A stretch of DNA of 64,000 nt from Yamadazyma tenuis (taxonomy: Eukaryota; Ascomycota; Pichiomycetes; Serinales; Debaryomycetaceae). A model generated the notes under the pieces. The model was not told the DNA's origin. It saw only the letters and a list, made by a program, of their open reading frames with translations, and ran no database searches. The position numbers and the translations under genes were made by a program. The DNA is taken from the NCBI RefSeq assembly GCF_029203305.1, contig NC_089461.1, positions 62,001 through 126,000 of the forward strand, in the 5' to 3' direction. Shown one piece after another: positions 1-8,961 of this stretch. The number at the start of each line of letters is the position of its first letter. Position 1 is the stretch's first letter.

Positions 1-365
1 GTGTGTTTTTATTACTCATTTTAAAAATGTTTAATATTTGAAGATAACTGCTTAACCTTTTTGTAATTTTCACAATTTTTCAACTGTTCTACAAGTCAAG
101 AGTAACAACCAAGATCCTTTAAGATGATTATTCAAATGGTTTTTGCTGTGTTTAACTTTCGAAAACCTGTTAATCACCTCCTGTTCCTATGAAAGAGATG
201 TAGTTCTTTTTAGAAAAATACTTTAAAAAGTCACCACATTTATAGATTTTGCATCAAATGGTTACGCCTGCCCAAACTCAAACCCTAAGAATATGTCGTG
301 TTCATGGCATCAGGGAGTCGTGTTGAGGAGAGAAGTTCTGAAAATAATTTCCCAGCGACGAGAAG

Positions 366-387
366 AGAAGCCTTTATGGCCAAGTTG
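366..387 (+). repeat. Partial copy of tRNA-Thr 5' end (22-bp direct repeat)
   Basis: The 22 bases at 366-387 (AGAAG, then CTTTATGGCCAAGTTG after one more C) are identical to 602-623, where they form the 5' flank and first 18 nt of the tRNA-Thr gene. This copy stops before the anticodon arm and lacks a B box, so it cannot make a tRNA. The copies lie 236 bp apart. It may be a leftover of an insertion into, or duplication of, the tRNA gene; the cause is inference. Confidence 0.85.
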
Positions 388-536
388 TATTCTTCAGGAA
401 AAAGAACAGGGGATAAATTAGATAACTTAAGAATCGAAACCCCGTTCACTTGCCCTGCTCCCTCCCCACGCCCCCTACTTCTCTTACTAACGGGCTACAG
501 GTGGGTGGTATTGCCATGTAACTTTAACAAATGATG

Positions 537-592
537 AGCGATACGTATCTCTGGGATGCAGGAAGTATCGCTCTAAGTAGCGATACGTATCT
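537..592. repeat. Palindrome cluster beside tRNA-Thr
   Basis: AGCGATAC occurs at 537-544 and 579-586, and its inverse GTATCGCT at 565-572. The 565-572 and 579-586 arms form a perfect 8-bp hairpin with a 6-nt loop. The self-complementary GATACGTATC occurs twice (540-549 and 582-591). It sits immediately upstream of a Pol III gene. No known element was recognised; a protein-binding array or a relic of a mobile-element end are both possible. Confidence 0.7.
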
Positions 593-605
593 GTTAACAA
601 AAGAA

Positions 606-678
606 GCCTTTATGGCCAAGTTGGTAAGGCACCTCACTAGTAATGAGGAGATCGTCAGTTCGAATCTGGCTGAAGGCA
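606..678 (+). tRNA. tRNA-Thr (AGT)
   Basis: A 73-nt cloverleaf. The acceptor GCCTTTA pairs with TGAAGGC, followed by discriminator A. The D-arm/A-box is TGGCCAAGTTGG, the anticodon loop CTAGTAA carries AGT, and the T-arm/B-box is GTTCGAATC. No intron. CCA is not encoded. A T8 run starting at 680 is the likely Pol III terminator. The first 18 nt plus flank are repeated 236 bp upstream. Confidence 0.95.
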
Positions 679-919
679 TTTTTTTTGATTTCACCCTTAT
701 TCTTATAACTAAAGCAATGGAAAAGTTAGCTTAACTTTCTATGTGTTATTAGACCTTCTTTGAACACCAAGATTCCAATGGTGTTTTAGGCAAACTGCCC
801 TTTTATTTCATCAACTCTCTATCTCTTATTGTGCGCGACATTTTAGCTCAGCTCAGCTCCAGTTCGATACTCACCTGGTTTTTTAAAATTTCACATAAAC
901 AGAGTATTTGTTTAGTAGG

Positions 920-2974
920 ATGTCATCAGAGTCTCAGATAACAAGCGAGAAGATCATAGCAGACTCTGTGAGCCACCAAATAAAACTCGAAAAGCCTCAA
1001 CAATCCATTGAAGATCTCGAAGAGCTACAGTCCCTTCAACTCACCAAACGAACAGAATACGAACAACAACTTAACAAAAACAGATTGAACTACGGCCAGT
1101 GGATACGATATGCCAAATGGGAGGTTGAATTCTGCAATGATTTCAAACGGGCCAGATCCATCTATGAAAGAGCATTACTGGTTAATGTGGAGCATGTTCC
1201 ATTCTGGATCAACTATATCAAGTTCGAATTATCCAACAATAACATAAACCACGCTAGAAACATTCTTGATAGAGCGGTGGCGATTCTACCGAAGATTGAT
1301 AAGTTCTGGTTCTTGTATGTGCAAACAGAAGAAACCCTTCAAAACTATAACAAAGTCAGACAATTATTTAAGAGCTGGATTACTTGGAAACCACCTGCCA
1401 CGGTATGGGATGCATACGTGAACTTTGAGAAAAGGTACGATGAAACAGACAATATCAGGGAGATATTCGAGCAGTACATTTTGTATTTTCCCGAAGGAAA
1501 GACCTGGATGACCTGGATAAATTTTGAGTTGAGAGTCGGCGATATCCAGTACATACGAAATGTGCTTGAGTTGGCGGTAGATAGCATATTGAAATCTAAC
1601 CCTAATGATGAGAAATTGCCAGCAATTATTGAAAAGTGGACCAGATGGGAGTTCAAACAGAAAGAGGTGGAACGGGCAAATGAGATCTTCAGATTCATCC
1701 TTGATAAATCAAAATTTCAGTTTGACTCCAACCAATACCAACTCCTATTACATGAATTCACTAATTTTGAGTCAAAGTTTGGAGATGAGAACTCTCTCTC
1801 TGTGAATGTGCAATTGAAGCGTAAGTTGAAGTACATTTCAAGTATCGAGAAAAATCCCCAGGACGTTGACTCATGGTGGTTACTTCTAGACTTATTACTG
1901 GGAGACGAGCTCAATGAGTATATGAAGAAGGCCATATCACCCGAAAATGCCCCCAAAGATACGTCTAAAACCGTCGTCTGGAGAAGGTATATCTTTTTGT
2001 GGATAAGAAATTCTTTCCATCAAGAGTTTACATTGGGAAATATCGAAGCTGCCCGTCAAGTGTGGGTGGAGTGTCTAAAAGTAATACCCAAGCAAATAAT
2101 GTTTGCTAAAATATGGATCGAGTACAGTGAGTTTGAAATCAGAAACGGCGAAGATGGGATCAATAAAGCTAGGAAAGTGTTAGGAAGAGCAATTGGAATC
2201 ATGAAACAGCCTAAAAAAAAGATATTTAAGCATTATATCGATTTTGAGAGAAAACTAGGCGAATGGGATAGAATAAGAAAGATCTACGAAAAGTGGTTTG
2301 AGTTGAGCTTGATAAACAATTTTCTGGCTTTGAAAGTCCTCCTTGAGTACATCGATTTTGAGAAAAGTCTACAAGAATATGACAGATGTGAAGCCATATA
2401 TAAGCTTGGACTCCAGTTAATGGAGGAAGATTTGGTTGCTGACAAACTAACACCATTCGATTTTCTCTGTATTTCTTTTATTGACTTTTGCAAAGAGCAG
2501 TTTGAGTATCCAAAGGCCCGGAAGTTGTTCGAAGATTTGTTGCTTGATCACGACAATGTCAAAGTGTGGATTTCTTATGCAAACTTTGAAAGCTCAATTC
2601 CAAACGACAGGCAATTGGAAGAATTCAATACCAATACAGACGAGGAGTTTGCATTTGAGCTTGAGGAAGATCAGAAGAGCAATACTCGAAAGGTGTTTGA
2701 AAGAGCCTTATCTCACTACAAAAAACTTGAAAAGGATGAAGAACGGGTTATTATTCTCGAAGCGTGGAAAAGTTATGAGCAGACCAATGGAGATGTAGAG
2801 TCTACTAGCTCAGTTGAAAAGAAGTTTCCCGATATTGTCAAGAGAACTAAAGTTGTTGACAATATTAACCAGGAATACTTGGAATACGTGTTTCCCCAAG
2901 ATAAATCCACGATTCCAAACCTTAGTAAGTTCTTACAAAATGCTCGAAACTGGGCTTCTGCAAGTAATAGTTGA
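920..2974 (+). CDS. CLF1: Pre-mRNA-splicing factor Clf1 (crooked-neck, HAT repeats)
   Basis: 684 aa built almost entirely of HAT (half-a-TPR) repeats. The pattern W-x-x-Y-x-x-[WF]-E followed by AR.I-[YF]-ERAL recurs from about residue 40 to 600. Clf1/Syf3 is a scaffold of the NineTeen (Prp19) complex that helps tri-snRNP and Prp19 components join the spliceosome. The first in-frame ATG is at 920, with A at -1. Upstream in-frame sequence from a TTG at 908 is not expected to be translated. It ends 60 bp from the convergent RUB1 stop codon. A CTG at 1178-1180 (codon 87) lies in an ERAL-x-V repeat where related proteins often carry D or E, consistent with CUG read as Ser. Length matches the family (about 690). 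Confidence 0.95.
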   Translation: MSSESQITSEKIIADSVSHQIKLEKPQQSIEDLEELQSLQLTKRTEYEQQLNKNRLNYGQWIRYAKWEVEFCNDFKRARSIYERALLVNVEHVPFWINYIKFELSNNNINHARNILDRAVAILPKIDKFWFLYVQTEETLQNYNKVRQLFKSWITWKPPATVWDAYVNFEKRYDETDNIREIFEQYILYFPEGKTWMTWINFELRVGDIQYIRNVLELAVDSILKSNPNDEKLPAIIEKWTRWEFKQKEVERANEIFRFILDKSKFQFDSNQYQLLLHEFTNFESKFGDENSLSVNVQLKRKLKYISSIEKNPQDVDSWWLLLDLLLGDELNEYMKKAISPENAPKDTSKTVVWRRYIFLWIRNSFHQEFTLGNIEAARQVWVECLKVIPKQIMFAKIWIEYSEFEIRNGEDGINKARKVLGRAIGIMKQPKKKIFKHYIDFERKLGEWDRIRKIYEKWFELSLINNFLALKVLLEYIDFEKSLQEYDRCEAIYKLGLQLMEEDLVADKLTPFDFLCISFIDFCKEQFEYPKARKLFEDLLLDHDNVKVWISYANFESSIPNDRQLEEFNTNTDEEFAFELEEDQKSNTRKVFERALSHYKKLEKDEERVIILEAWKSYEQTNGDVESTSSVEKKFPDIVKRTKVVDNINQEYLEYVFPQDKSTIPNLSKFLQNARNWASASNS

Positions 2975-3034
2975 TCAAAAACTTTGTATATTAGCATTTA
3001 GATAGAAATGGATGAATGAATTGGAAATATGAAG

Positions 3035-3274
3035 CTAAACTCGGGCACCACCTCTTAAGGTTAATACCAAGTGCAACGAAGCACCGGCAGTAATTCCACT
3101 TTCTTGAATAGTGGCTCCATCATTGAGAGAGTTTCCCCCGAAAATCAATCTCTGTTGGGAGGGAGGGATTCCTTCCTTTTCTTCCATGAGCTCTTTCACG
3201 TGTATCACCTTATCTGTAGGTTCCACGTCAATAGGGATATCTCTGCCTGTCAAGGTCTTGACTTTAATCTGCAT
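3035..3274 (-). CDS. RUB1: NEDD8-like ubiquitin-family modifier Rub1
   Basis: 79 aa with a full beta-grasp ubiquitin fold: [13 protein letters not shown] at the start, the [14 protein letters not shown] core, and LVLTLRGG near the end. Three residues (ARV) follow the double glycine and must be removed by a processing protease (Yuh1 type) before conjugation. Rub1/NEDD8 is attached to cullins by Ula1-Uba3 and Ubc12 to activate SCF ligases. It is distinguished from ubiquitin by many core differences, such as [17 protein letters not shown]. It is divergent from MTQ2 with only 73 bp between the start codons, and convergent with CLF1. Confidence 0.93.
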   Translation of the reverse strand: MQIKVKTLTGRDIPIDVEPTDKVIHVKELMEEKEGIPPSQQRLIFGGNSLNDGATIQESGITAGASLHLVLTLRGGARV

Positions 3275-3347
3275 CTTTTCAAAGGAATATGTTTCTCAGG
3301 AATCTTGGTTTGGATTCATTCGCACTAAATATCTTCGCTTTAGGTCA

Positions 3348-4010
3348 ATGTTGCCTACTCCGATTTTAAAGGATTTGGATTACGATAACGTATACGAGCC
3401 ATCAGAAGACTCTTTCCTCCTTCTAGACTGCTTCGAAGATGAAAACACATTTTTGTCCCAGAAATTCGGAATTGGAAGTCCAATTATCACCGAAATAGGA
3501 ACTGGCTCAGGCATCGTCACCAGCTTTTTGATGAAAAATATATTACCCAATGGTTTTTACGTGGCCACCGATGTCAACCCTCACGCATGTGTTTCCAGTA
3601 TCAATACTATTCGGTTGAACAACCCTGACTCTGCCAAAATTGACGTGTGTCAAATGAGTTTAACCACAGCTATACTTCCACATACCATAGATATATTGAT
3701 ATTTAATCCTCCTTACGTGCCGGCAGAAGAGGTTCCTGAAATTCCTCAACAATACAGGGATAGTAGGTGGCTAGACTTGGCGTTATTAGGAGGTTCTGAT
3801 GGAATGGAAGTCACATGGCAGCTACTAGATCTGTTAGATAGTATCATTAGCGAGACCGGTTTGGCGTATATTCTATTTTGTGCACGAAACAAGCCAGATT
3901 TGGTGAAATTAGAGATGGAGAAACGAATGTGGGTGGTGGATAAGATCATAGAGAGGAAGGCTGGTTGGGAGGTGTTGAGCGTATTACGATTTATGAAGAG
4001 GAAAAACTAG
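3348..4010 (+). CDS. MTQ2: eRF1 glutamine N5-methyltransferase Mtq2
   Basis: 220 aa class I SAM-dependent methyltransferase. It shows EIGTGSG (residues 49-55), the SAM-binding motif I, and NPPYVP (120-125), the catalytic motif of glutamine/adenine N-methyltransferases. Mtq2 works with Trm112 to methylate the GGQ glutamine of release factor eRF1 (Sup45). The open frame extends upstream to 3111, but homology starts at ATG 3348 (MLPTPILKDL) and the resulting length equals the S. cerevisiae protein (about 221). The upstream part overlaps RUB1 and is a shadow. It shares a 73-bp bidirectional promoter with RUB1. Confidence 0.94.
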   Translation: MLPTPILKDLDYDNVYEPSEDSFLLLDCFEDENTFLSQKFGIGSPIITEIGTGSGIVTSFLMKNILPNGFYVATDVNPHACVSSINTIRLNNPDSAKIDVCQMSLTTAILPHTIDILIFNPPYVPAEEVPEIPQQYRDSRWLDLALLGGSDGMEVTWQLLDLLDSIISETGLAYILFCARNKPDLVKLEMEKRMWVVDKIIERKAGWEVLSVLRFMKRKN

Positions 4011-4198
4011 ATAATAGAATACTCCATTTTTCCTGGCGTAGAAAATGTAGGATTACTCCCTTCGTGTAACAGAATACAACATTGTTTGAGGGATCTTACA
4101 CATCTCAGAACCCTCTATTTTTATACAAATGTGCCCAGACTCTTTGAAGTACCTCCATCTCATCAGTCGCATTAAATTGAAAATCCATCGCACACACT

Positions 4199-5719
4199 AT
4201 GTATCAAGGATCTTGGGATGACAGAAGATCAGATTCCAATCGAGCCCAGCAAGTGGGAGAAAGCTCTTACTCAGGATTACGTGACAGAGGAAGAGTATCC
4301 TCCAGGAGCGATAACCGATACGCCAATTACAGCTCATATTCATCAGAACCTCAAAGTGAGTCGTCCAAGAAGACATTCTGGTCAGGTGAACCCAGTCGAT
4401 TCAAAACCGTACAAGACAAACAAATCGATACTATAATAGTGGGGCATTTGACCAGTGAACAAATCAGTGCATACCAGCAGTTTTTCCGAGTGGAAGAAAT
4501 TTCAACGGTGCTACGGACTGCTCTGCAAAATCGCCAGGATTTGTTGAGTTTATTGCCATCTGGAAACATTCAAAATACTAGTTTAAGAAGAGAACCATCG
4601 CCTCCTCCCAAATATGACAGCAGTGGTAATAGAACCAATACTCGCGAGATGAGGGTACGTGAAGCATTGGAGAAGGAAAGACATTATCTCGTCGAGTTAG
4701 CAGCTGGCAGTATCAAGGATTATTTACCTCCTTTTGATTACCAGAAAGCCCAAAAAACCATGGAAAAGTTATATATTCCTCATAAGGACTACCCCGATAT
4801 CAACTTTGTTGGGTTCTTATTGGGTCCCAGAGGAAATACCTTGAAAAAACTCGAATCTGAAAGTGGTGCTAAGCTAGGCATCAGAGGAATAGGGTCCACA
4901 AAGGACGGCAAATCCTCCAGTCCGAGACTCTTAGCTAATTCCAACTCACATAATTCAGATTCAGCAGAGGACGATTTGCATGTGGAGATAATGGCTGATA
5001 GCCAGCTGAAAATTGCTAAAGCTATCCAATTAGTGAATGAAATCATTGAAAAGATGATCTCGTCTCCTGTTCATCAAAATGATCTTAAGCGTGAACAATT
5101 GAGAGAGTTGGCTGTTTTGAATGGTACATTAAGAGAAACCAAACCATTTGATCCAAATAGATTCAACAAGGACCAAAGCAGGCCTAGCTTTGATATCTCC
5201 AGAATCGTCTGCAAAATCTGCGGAAATATTGGTCATTTTGCAAGAGACTGTAAGCTTAAGAGCGAAGGAAGTCAAGAACAACAAGGTTACAGACATGAAG
5301 CATCTCCAGATACAGAAAATGACCCAGAGGAATCTCTTCCTCCTTGGAAAAGGGCCAAAACGGAAACAACACCCACATCTACCCCTGTACCTACTTTACC
5401 TCCAGCTCCGTTCATCTCTACATCTTCAGCTCCAAGAGCTCCTCCTCCTGGTTACAGACCTTCACCACCTCCGCCAGTGGTGCAGAAACCTCCTCCACCG
5501 TCGGGTGTTGTACAAAAACCTCCACTACCATCGGGTGTGGATGTTGAAAAACCACCACCTCCAACTTCAATGCCTCGGAAACCACCACCACCATCCTCCG
5601 TGCCTAAGAAACCGCCACCACCGGCTACACCAGACCAACAGAAACCAAATCCACCTCCAAATGGTGAAAAACCACCACCTCCACACCAAAAATTCAAACC
5701 AGCTCCTCCTTCGAACTAA
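4199..5719 (+). CDS. MSL5: Branchpoint-bridging protein (SF1/BBP)
   Basis: 506 aa. An SF1 helix-hairpin region lies around residues 60-130, and a KH-QUA2 RNA-binding domain around 190-300 contains FLLGPRGNTLKKLE and SGAKLGIRG. One CCHC zinc knuckle (C-x2-C-x4-H-x4-C) lies at about 338-351, followed by a long proline-rich tail (about 395-506, repeats of KPPPP). Msl5 binds the UACUAAC branchpoint in the commitment complex with Mud2. Codon 270 (5006-5008) is CTG at a hydrophilic position just before KIAKA, better explained as Ser. A second long frame over 5148-5753 is a shadow produced by proline-rich codons. Confidence 0.95.
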   Translation: MYQGSWDDRRSDSNRAQQVGESSYSGLRDRGRVSSRSDNRYANYSSYSSEPQSESSKKTFWSGEPSRFKTVQDKQIDTIIVGHLTSEQISAYQQFFRVEEISTVLRTALQNRQDLLSLLPSGNIQNTSLRREPSPPPKYDSSGNRTNTREMRVREALEKERHYLVELAAGSIKDYLPPFDYQKAQKTMEKLYIPHKDYPDINFVGFLLGPRGNTLKKLESESGAKLGIRGIGSTKDGKSSSPRLLANSNSHNSDSAEDDLHVEIMADSQLKIAKAIQLVNEIIEKMISSPVHQNDLKREQLRELAVLNGTLRETKPFDPNRFNKDQSRPSFDISRIVCKICGNIGHFARDCKLKSEGSQEQQGYRHEASPDTENDPEESLPPWKRAKTETTPTSTPVPTLPPAPFISTSSAPRAPPPGYRPSPPPPVVQKPPPPSGVVQKPPLPSGVDVEKPPPPTSMPRKPPPPSSVPKKPPPPATPDQQKPNPPPNGEKPPPPHQKFKPAPPSN

Positions 5720-5817
5720 AAGTTTTATAGAGTTTATAATATACGAATTATGAATACAACTGGTTTATGGCCTAGTACAGGTGTTAGGCTGCCGATTTGG
5801 AAGGTTGGATAAAAAAA

Positions 5818-5889
5818 TTCCGATGCCGGGAGTCGAACCCGGGTCTGCTGTGTGAAAGACAACCGTGCTAGCCGTTACACTACATCGGA
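5818..5889 (-). tRNA. tRNA-Glu (TTC)
   Basis: A 72-nt cloverleaf on the minus strand. Acceptor TCCGATG pairs with CATCGGA, discriminator A. The D-arm GTGTAACGGCTAGCAC, anticodon loop with TTC (CTTTCAC) and T-arm GGTTCGACTCC match yeast tRNA-Glu closely. No intron and no encoded CCA. A T7 run in minus-strand sense (5811-5817) just beyond the 3' end is the Pol III terminator. Confidence 0.95.
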
Positions 5890-6537
5890 GAGCTTGACTT
5901 CGAAAATGGTACCATGATATTCACCTTATTAAATGCTTTTACAGATGGGTTCTAGTAGTAACGTATTACTGTTGAATAGTTAGCTAAGCTTAATAGCGAG
6001 TCAGGAGAAATTGGCCTCTTTTTATACTAGAATCCAATCTTCTTGAATAAGGCTTTCTCATGTTTCTCTCCATCTCTTATGTTTCAGATAAAAAGATTAT
6101 CCACTCAATTAAGCCCTCCTAAAACTTCCTTAAACATCACACATTACTACATCGTGTGGGTGATGATGTTAAAGTAACCACCTGTAGAAGATTTAGTCTT
6201 CAGATTTTGGGTTATGGGCCTTAAAGTGAAGTATACCTGAATGGATAATGAGAGTAATAGACTTAGGTGTTGAACACTAGATGTTTTTAAGTAATTACTT
6301 TTATGCAAGCTTAAGTCTAGATTCCCAACAAGTTGAGGGACCACTTATATCTATTAGTATCTAGACATATAGAGGCTTATTAGTGATCTTTCAGCAGTTT
6401 ATTTTCAGCAGATCGAAGCTTTTTGAGGATTGTGGAGGATAGCTAGGAGACAAATATCATTATCCATTGCACAATATCTGATTCAATCTTGATCTAGCCA
6501 TCTTTTATTGTCACGATAAGAGTCAACAGACCAGTGT
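5890..6537. other. Intergenic, tRNA-Glu to small gene
   Basis: About 650 bp, AT-rich, with no convincing protein gene. A minus-strand frame of 65 codons at 6147-6344 has no recognisable features. A TGATGA (C-box-like) near 6162 and a CTGA (D-box-like) near 6237 lie about 75 nt apart but have no flanking terminal stem, so I do not call a snoRNA. Confidence 0.5.
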
Positions 6538-6849
6538 TCAATCATCTGAGCGCATAACTGTCCAAATGCTTGCTTGTGTTTTTTCAAACTCAATGGGTGC
6601 AAAAGCAGCGAAAGTATTTATAAGTGGAGAAAAACGTGGGTATAGTGAACTGGTCAAGATACCACTAGGATGTTGCTTCATGGACGAAACCCACGTATCT
6701 AATTCAATATCATTAAACTCCAAGGTTTCGGTGGGTGTATGGGCCAGAACTTCATTCTGCAGCTTTGTGACTGTCATTGTTTGTCTCTTTCCTCTTGTGG
6801 GCTTCTCGAGCAATCTAGAAAGGTTCTTGCTCCTTTTAAAAGCATTCAT
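6538..6849 (-). CDS. Hypothetical small protein, 103 aa
   Basis: Not recognised. An ATG-started frame whose product has a basic N terminus (KRSKNLSRLLEKPTRGKRQ) and a mixed, non-repetitive remainder (NDIELDTWVSSMKQHP, SLYPRFSPLINTFAAFAP). Composition looks like a real soluble protein, with no signal peptide or membrane segment. An overlapping plus-strand frame (6566-6865) is richer in Phe, Cys and Ser and looks like the shadow. It lies 215 bp beyond the stop of the NDUFS5-like gene on the same strand. Transcript or orthologue evidence would decide. Confidence 0.5.
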   Translation of the reverse strand: MNAFKRSKNLSRLLEKPTRGKRQTMTVTKLQNEVLAHTPTETLEFNDIELDTWVSSMKQHPSGILTSSLYPRFSPLINTFAAFAPIEFEKTQASIWTVMRSDD

Positions 6850-7063
6850 CCTAAGAGAGTATTAAATAAAATGTGAGATTTGCGTTCGATATGTGTTTCG
6901 ATTTGTGCATCAATTTACGCTTCAAAGTGAAAAACACGAAAAGGGCCCAAATTATCTTATATGTATTTGTTCAAATACTCTGTGCAAAGGATATTCTGAG
7001 TATGTATATATTGTACGTTATTTGTGATCGTTAACAAGTTTAATTCGTCGAGACATTTAATCT

Positions 7064-7348
7064 CTAATCTTTGGTGATCAAATCCAAGTTTTCATAAACG
7101 GCTCCAGCAGACTTGTATAAATCGGAAGCAGTGATTCCTTTCTGAGAGGCTTCATTGTCTTTCAACTGTTGTAACATTAATCTGACTTTTTCTCTTTCTT
7201 TGTATCCATGCAAACACTCAAAGTAATCATCGAATTGGGGAAGACATTCCTTCTTGGAAACGGTATCAGCAGACGTATAGCAGGCAGCTAACGTTTGGAA
7301 CTCATAGAAACACTTTCTTGTACCTCCTGATCTGGAATATGGCTGCAT
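7064..7348 (-). CDS. Complex I subunit, NDUFS5-like twin CX9C protein
   Basis: 94 aa with two C-x9-C motifs (C13-C23 and C35-C45), the signature of small intermembrane-space proteins imported by Mia40/Erv1. The second motif, KEC-x3-FDDYFEC, resembles human NDUFS5, an accessory subunit on the intermembrane face of respiratory complex I. Its presence implies a proton-pumping NADH dehydrogenase, absent from Saccharomyces but normal in Candida-type yeasts. The ATG at 7348 has a good A-rich context. A TAACTAAC sequence lies just upstream, so a 5' intron whose 3' site is the AG in ATGCAG is conceivable, but I see no matching donor. Other twin CX9C families are possible. Confidence 0.72.
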   Translation of the reverse strand: MQPYSRSGGTRKCFYEFQTLAACYTSADTVSKKECLPQFDDYFECLHGYKEREKVRLMLQQLKDNEASQKGITASDLYKSAGAVYENLDLITKD

Positions 7349-7520
7349 TTTTAGTTAGTTAAAACTTATGTGCTAATTATTAAATGAAATAGTTCTATTG
7401 GACCGCTGAAATTTTTTGGTGAGAACTGGATAAAAACGGGTAGCGCACGATTATACTGCTCTTTGGGATCTTTTGAGAGATCTTTTTGCAGTCATCTAGT
7501 TTTTATATTTTTACATGACA

Positions 7521-8928
7521 TTATACATAAGCTAAAAGTTCACGAATACATTCTTTGACTTGATAATACAATGGTCCAAACTGACCTTTGATCTCAATGT
7601 CTCCTGTATCATCTCCGTCATTAGATCCATAAGTAATTTTACTGATTGAAATAGTATCGTTGACGACCAAAGTTCCTTCTCCTTTGAATTCAGCATTCAT
7701 ATTCTTACTCATAAGCTTTCGCTTGAGTTCAGGAAGCCGAATATTACCTATAGCAAGCTTGTTTTTATTGGCACCTGAAGGTAACTTTTCTGTTGATGAA
7801 GGATCAACTGGTTTTAATGTGAATTCACTAGATTGATTCAAAATATTGTTGATAGTTTTTTGTCTCTTGTGATTCGCTTTCTTATAACGAACTTCCAACT
7901 GACCTTGAACCTGTGCAACCCTGTAACTGCCATCGATGGTGTGCCACTGTAATTGATCAGAAACCGCATCGTCCAACTTAACCTCAAAATCTCCCACATC
8001 CAATCCATTATCGTCACTTCCAATAGTGATTTTACTATTAGACTCTAAAGGTAAGATCTCCATCTTACTAGTCTTGATATTTCCCAAATTTCCAGCTCTG
8101 ATTGCCTCTAACGACATGAACCTAACCGATTTCAATATCGAGCTCTTAGCATCATTTTGTTGGCTTTGAGCCTGTTGTAGTTTCAAAACCTGTTCAATCT
8201 TTAAAGTACCATTTGCTTCAGGGTCATCTTTTGTTTCAGCATCGACACTTGTGTCAGGCAACAAAAGTAAATTTGATGGCTTCAAGGAAGAAATGATCAA
8301 GCTCAAAGATCTCAAATCTACCAATCCAGACAAGTCAACAAATGACAACCCACATCTGATCAGGATCTTCTGTGAGTTGTTGGCAGAATAAGTTGAGCCA
8401 GAAGAAGCTATCGCCACTCTTTTACGAGGATGAAACAATGCGTCCAAATTTCTCTTTATGATCTCATTATTCAACATCTCTTGAGGGGTCAATTTGTTTT
8501 GGTTTTGGTTACCATCTAGTGAGTCATTATTAGTACCCCAGCTCCTAGCACCAGCTCTTTTATTCTCCAAGCTGAATTTAGTATTAGTATCATCTTTTTT
8601 CTCAAAGTCTTTGGGGTTAATAATTGCTCCATAATCATCAAAGTCTTGTTTATCTTTATTGGCAAAAAAGGGAAACATAGCATGTCTAGGTCTCAATTTA
8701 TTGGTGATTTTTATATCCAATGGTAAGTTCTGTTCGAAGGAACTCTTAATACTTTCAGTTACTAAAGCTTCATGAGCGGCTGCATCATCTACAGCTATAG
8801 CTGGAACAGTACCATTGGTTGTAGTTGGAGAAACGGTTTCTATCTTTACATCGACTTTTTTGATGTCTTCAGTTCCTGGGGTTGTAGCTTGGCTTTCCGC
8901 GGTCTCTAATGGAGCCACAGGCAAATCG

Positions 8929-8961
<33 letters not shown>

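Larger units (their letters stand above)
1..605. other. Intergenic region left of tRNA-Thr
   Basis: AT-rich DNA with no convincing gene. A short open frame over 304-534 arises mainly because it crosses the partial tRNA copy, and it has no recognisable protein features. The region does hold a displaced tRNA 5' end (366-387) and a cluster of short palindromes (537-592), listed separately. Positions 447-480 are C-rich and otherwise unremarkable. Confidence 0.6.

Noticed and set aside
304..534. Short frame left of tRNA-Thr
   Set aside because: It crosses the partial tRNA copy and C-rich DNA, and the product has no protein-like features.
6160..6240. Possible C/D-box snoRNA (TGATGA ... CTGA)
   Set aside because: No terminal stem next to the boxes and no D'/C' pair; motifs this short arise by chance.
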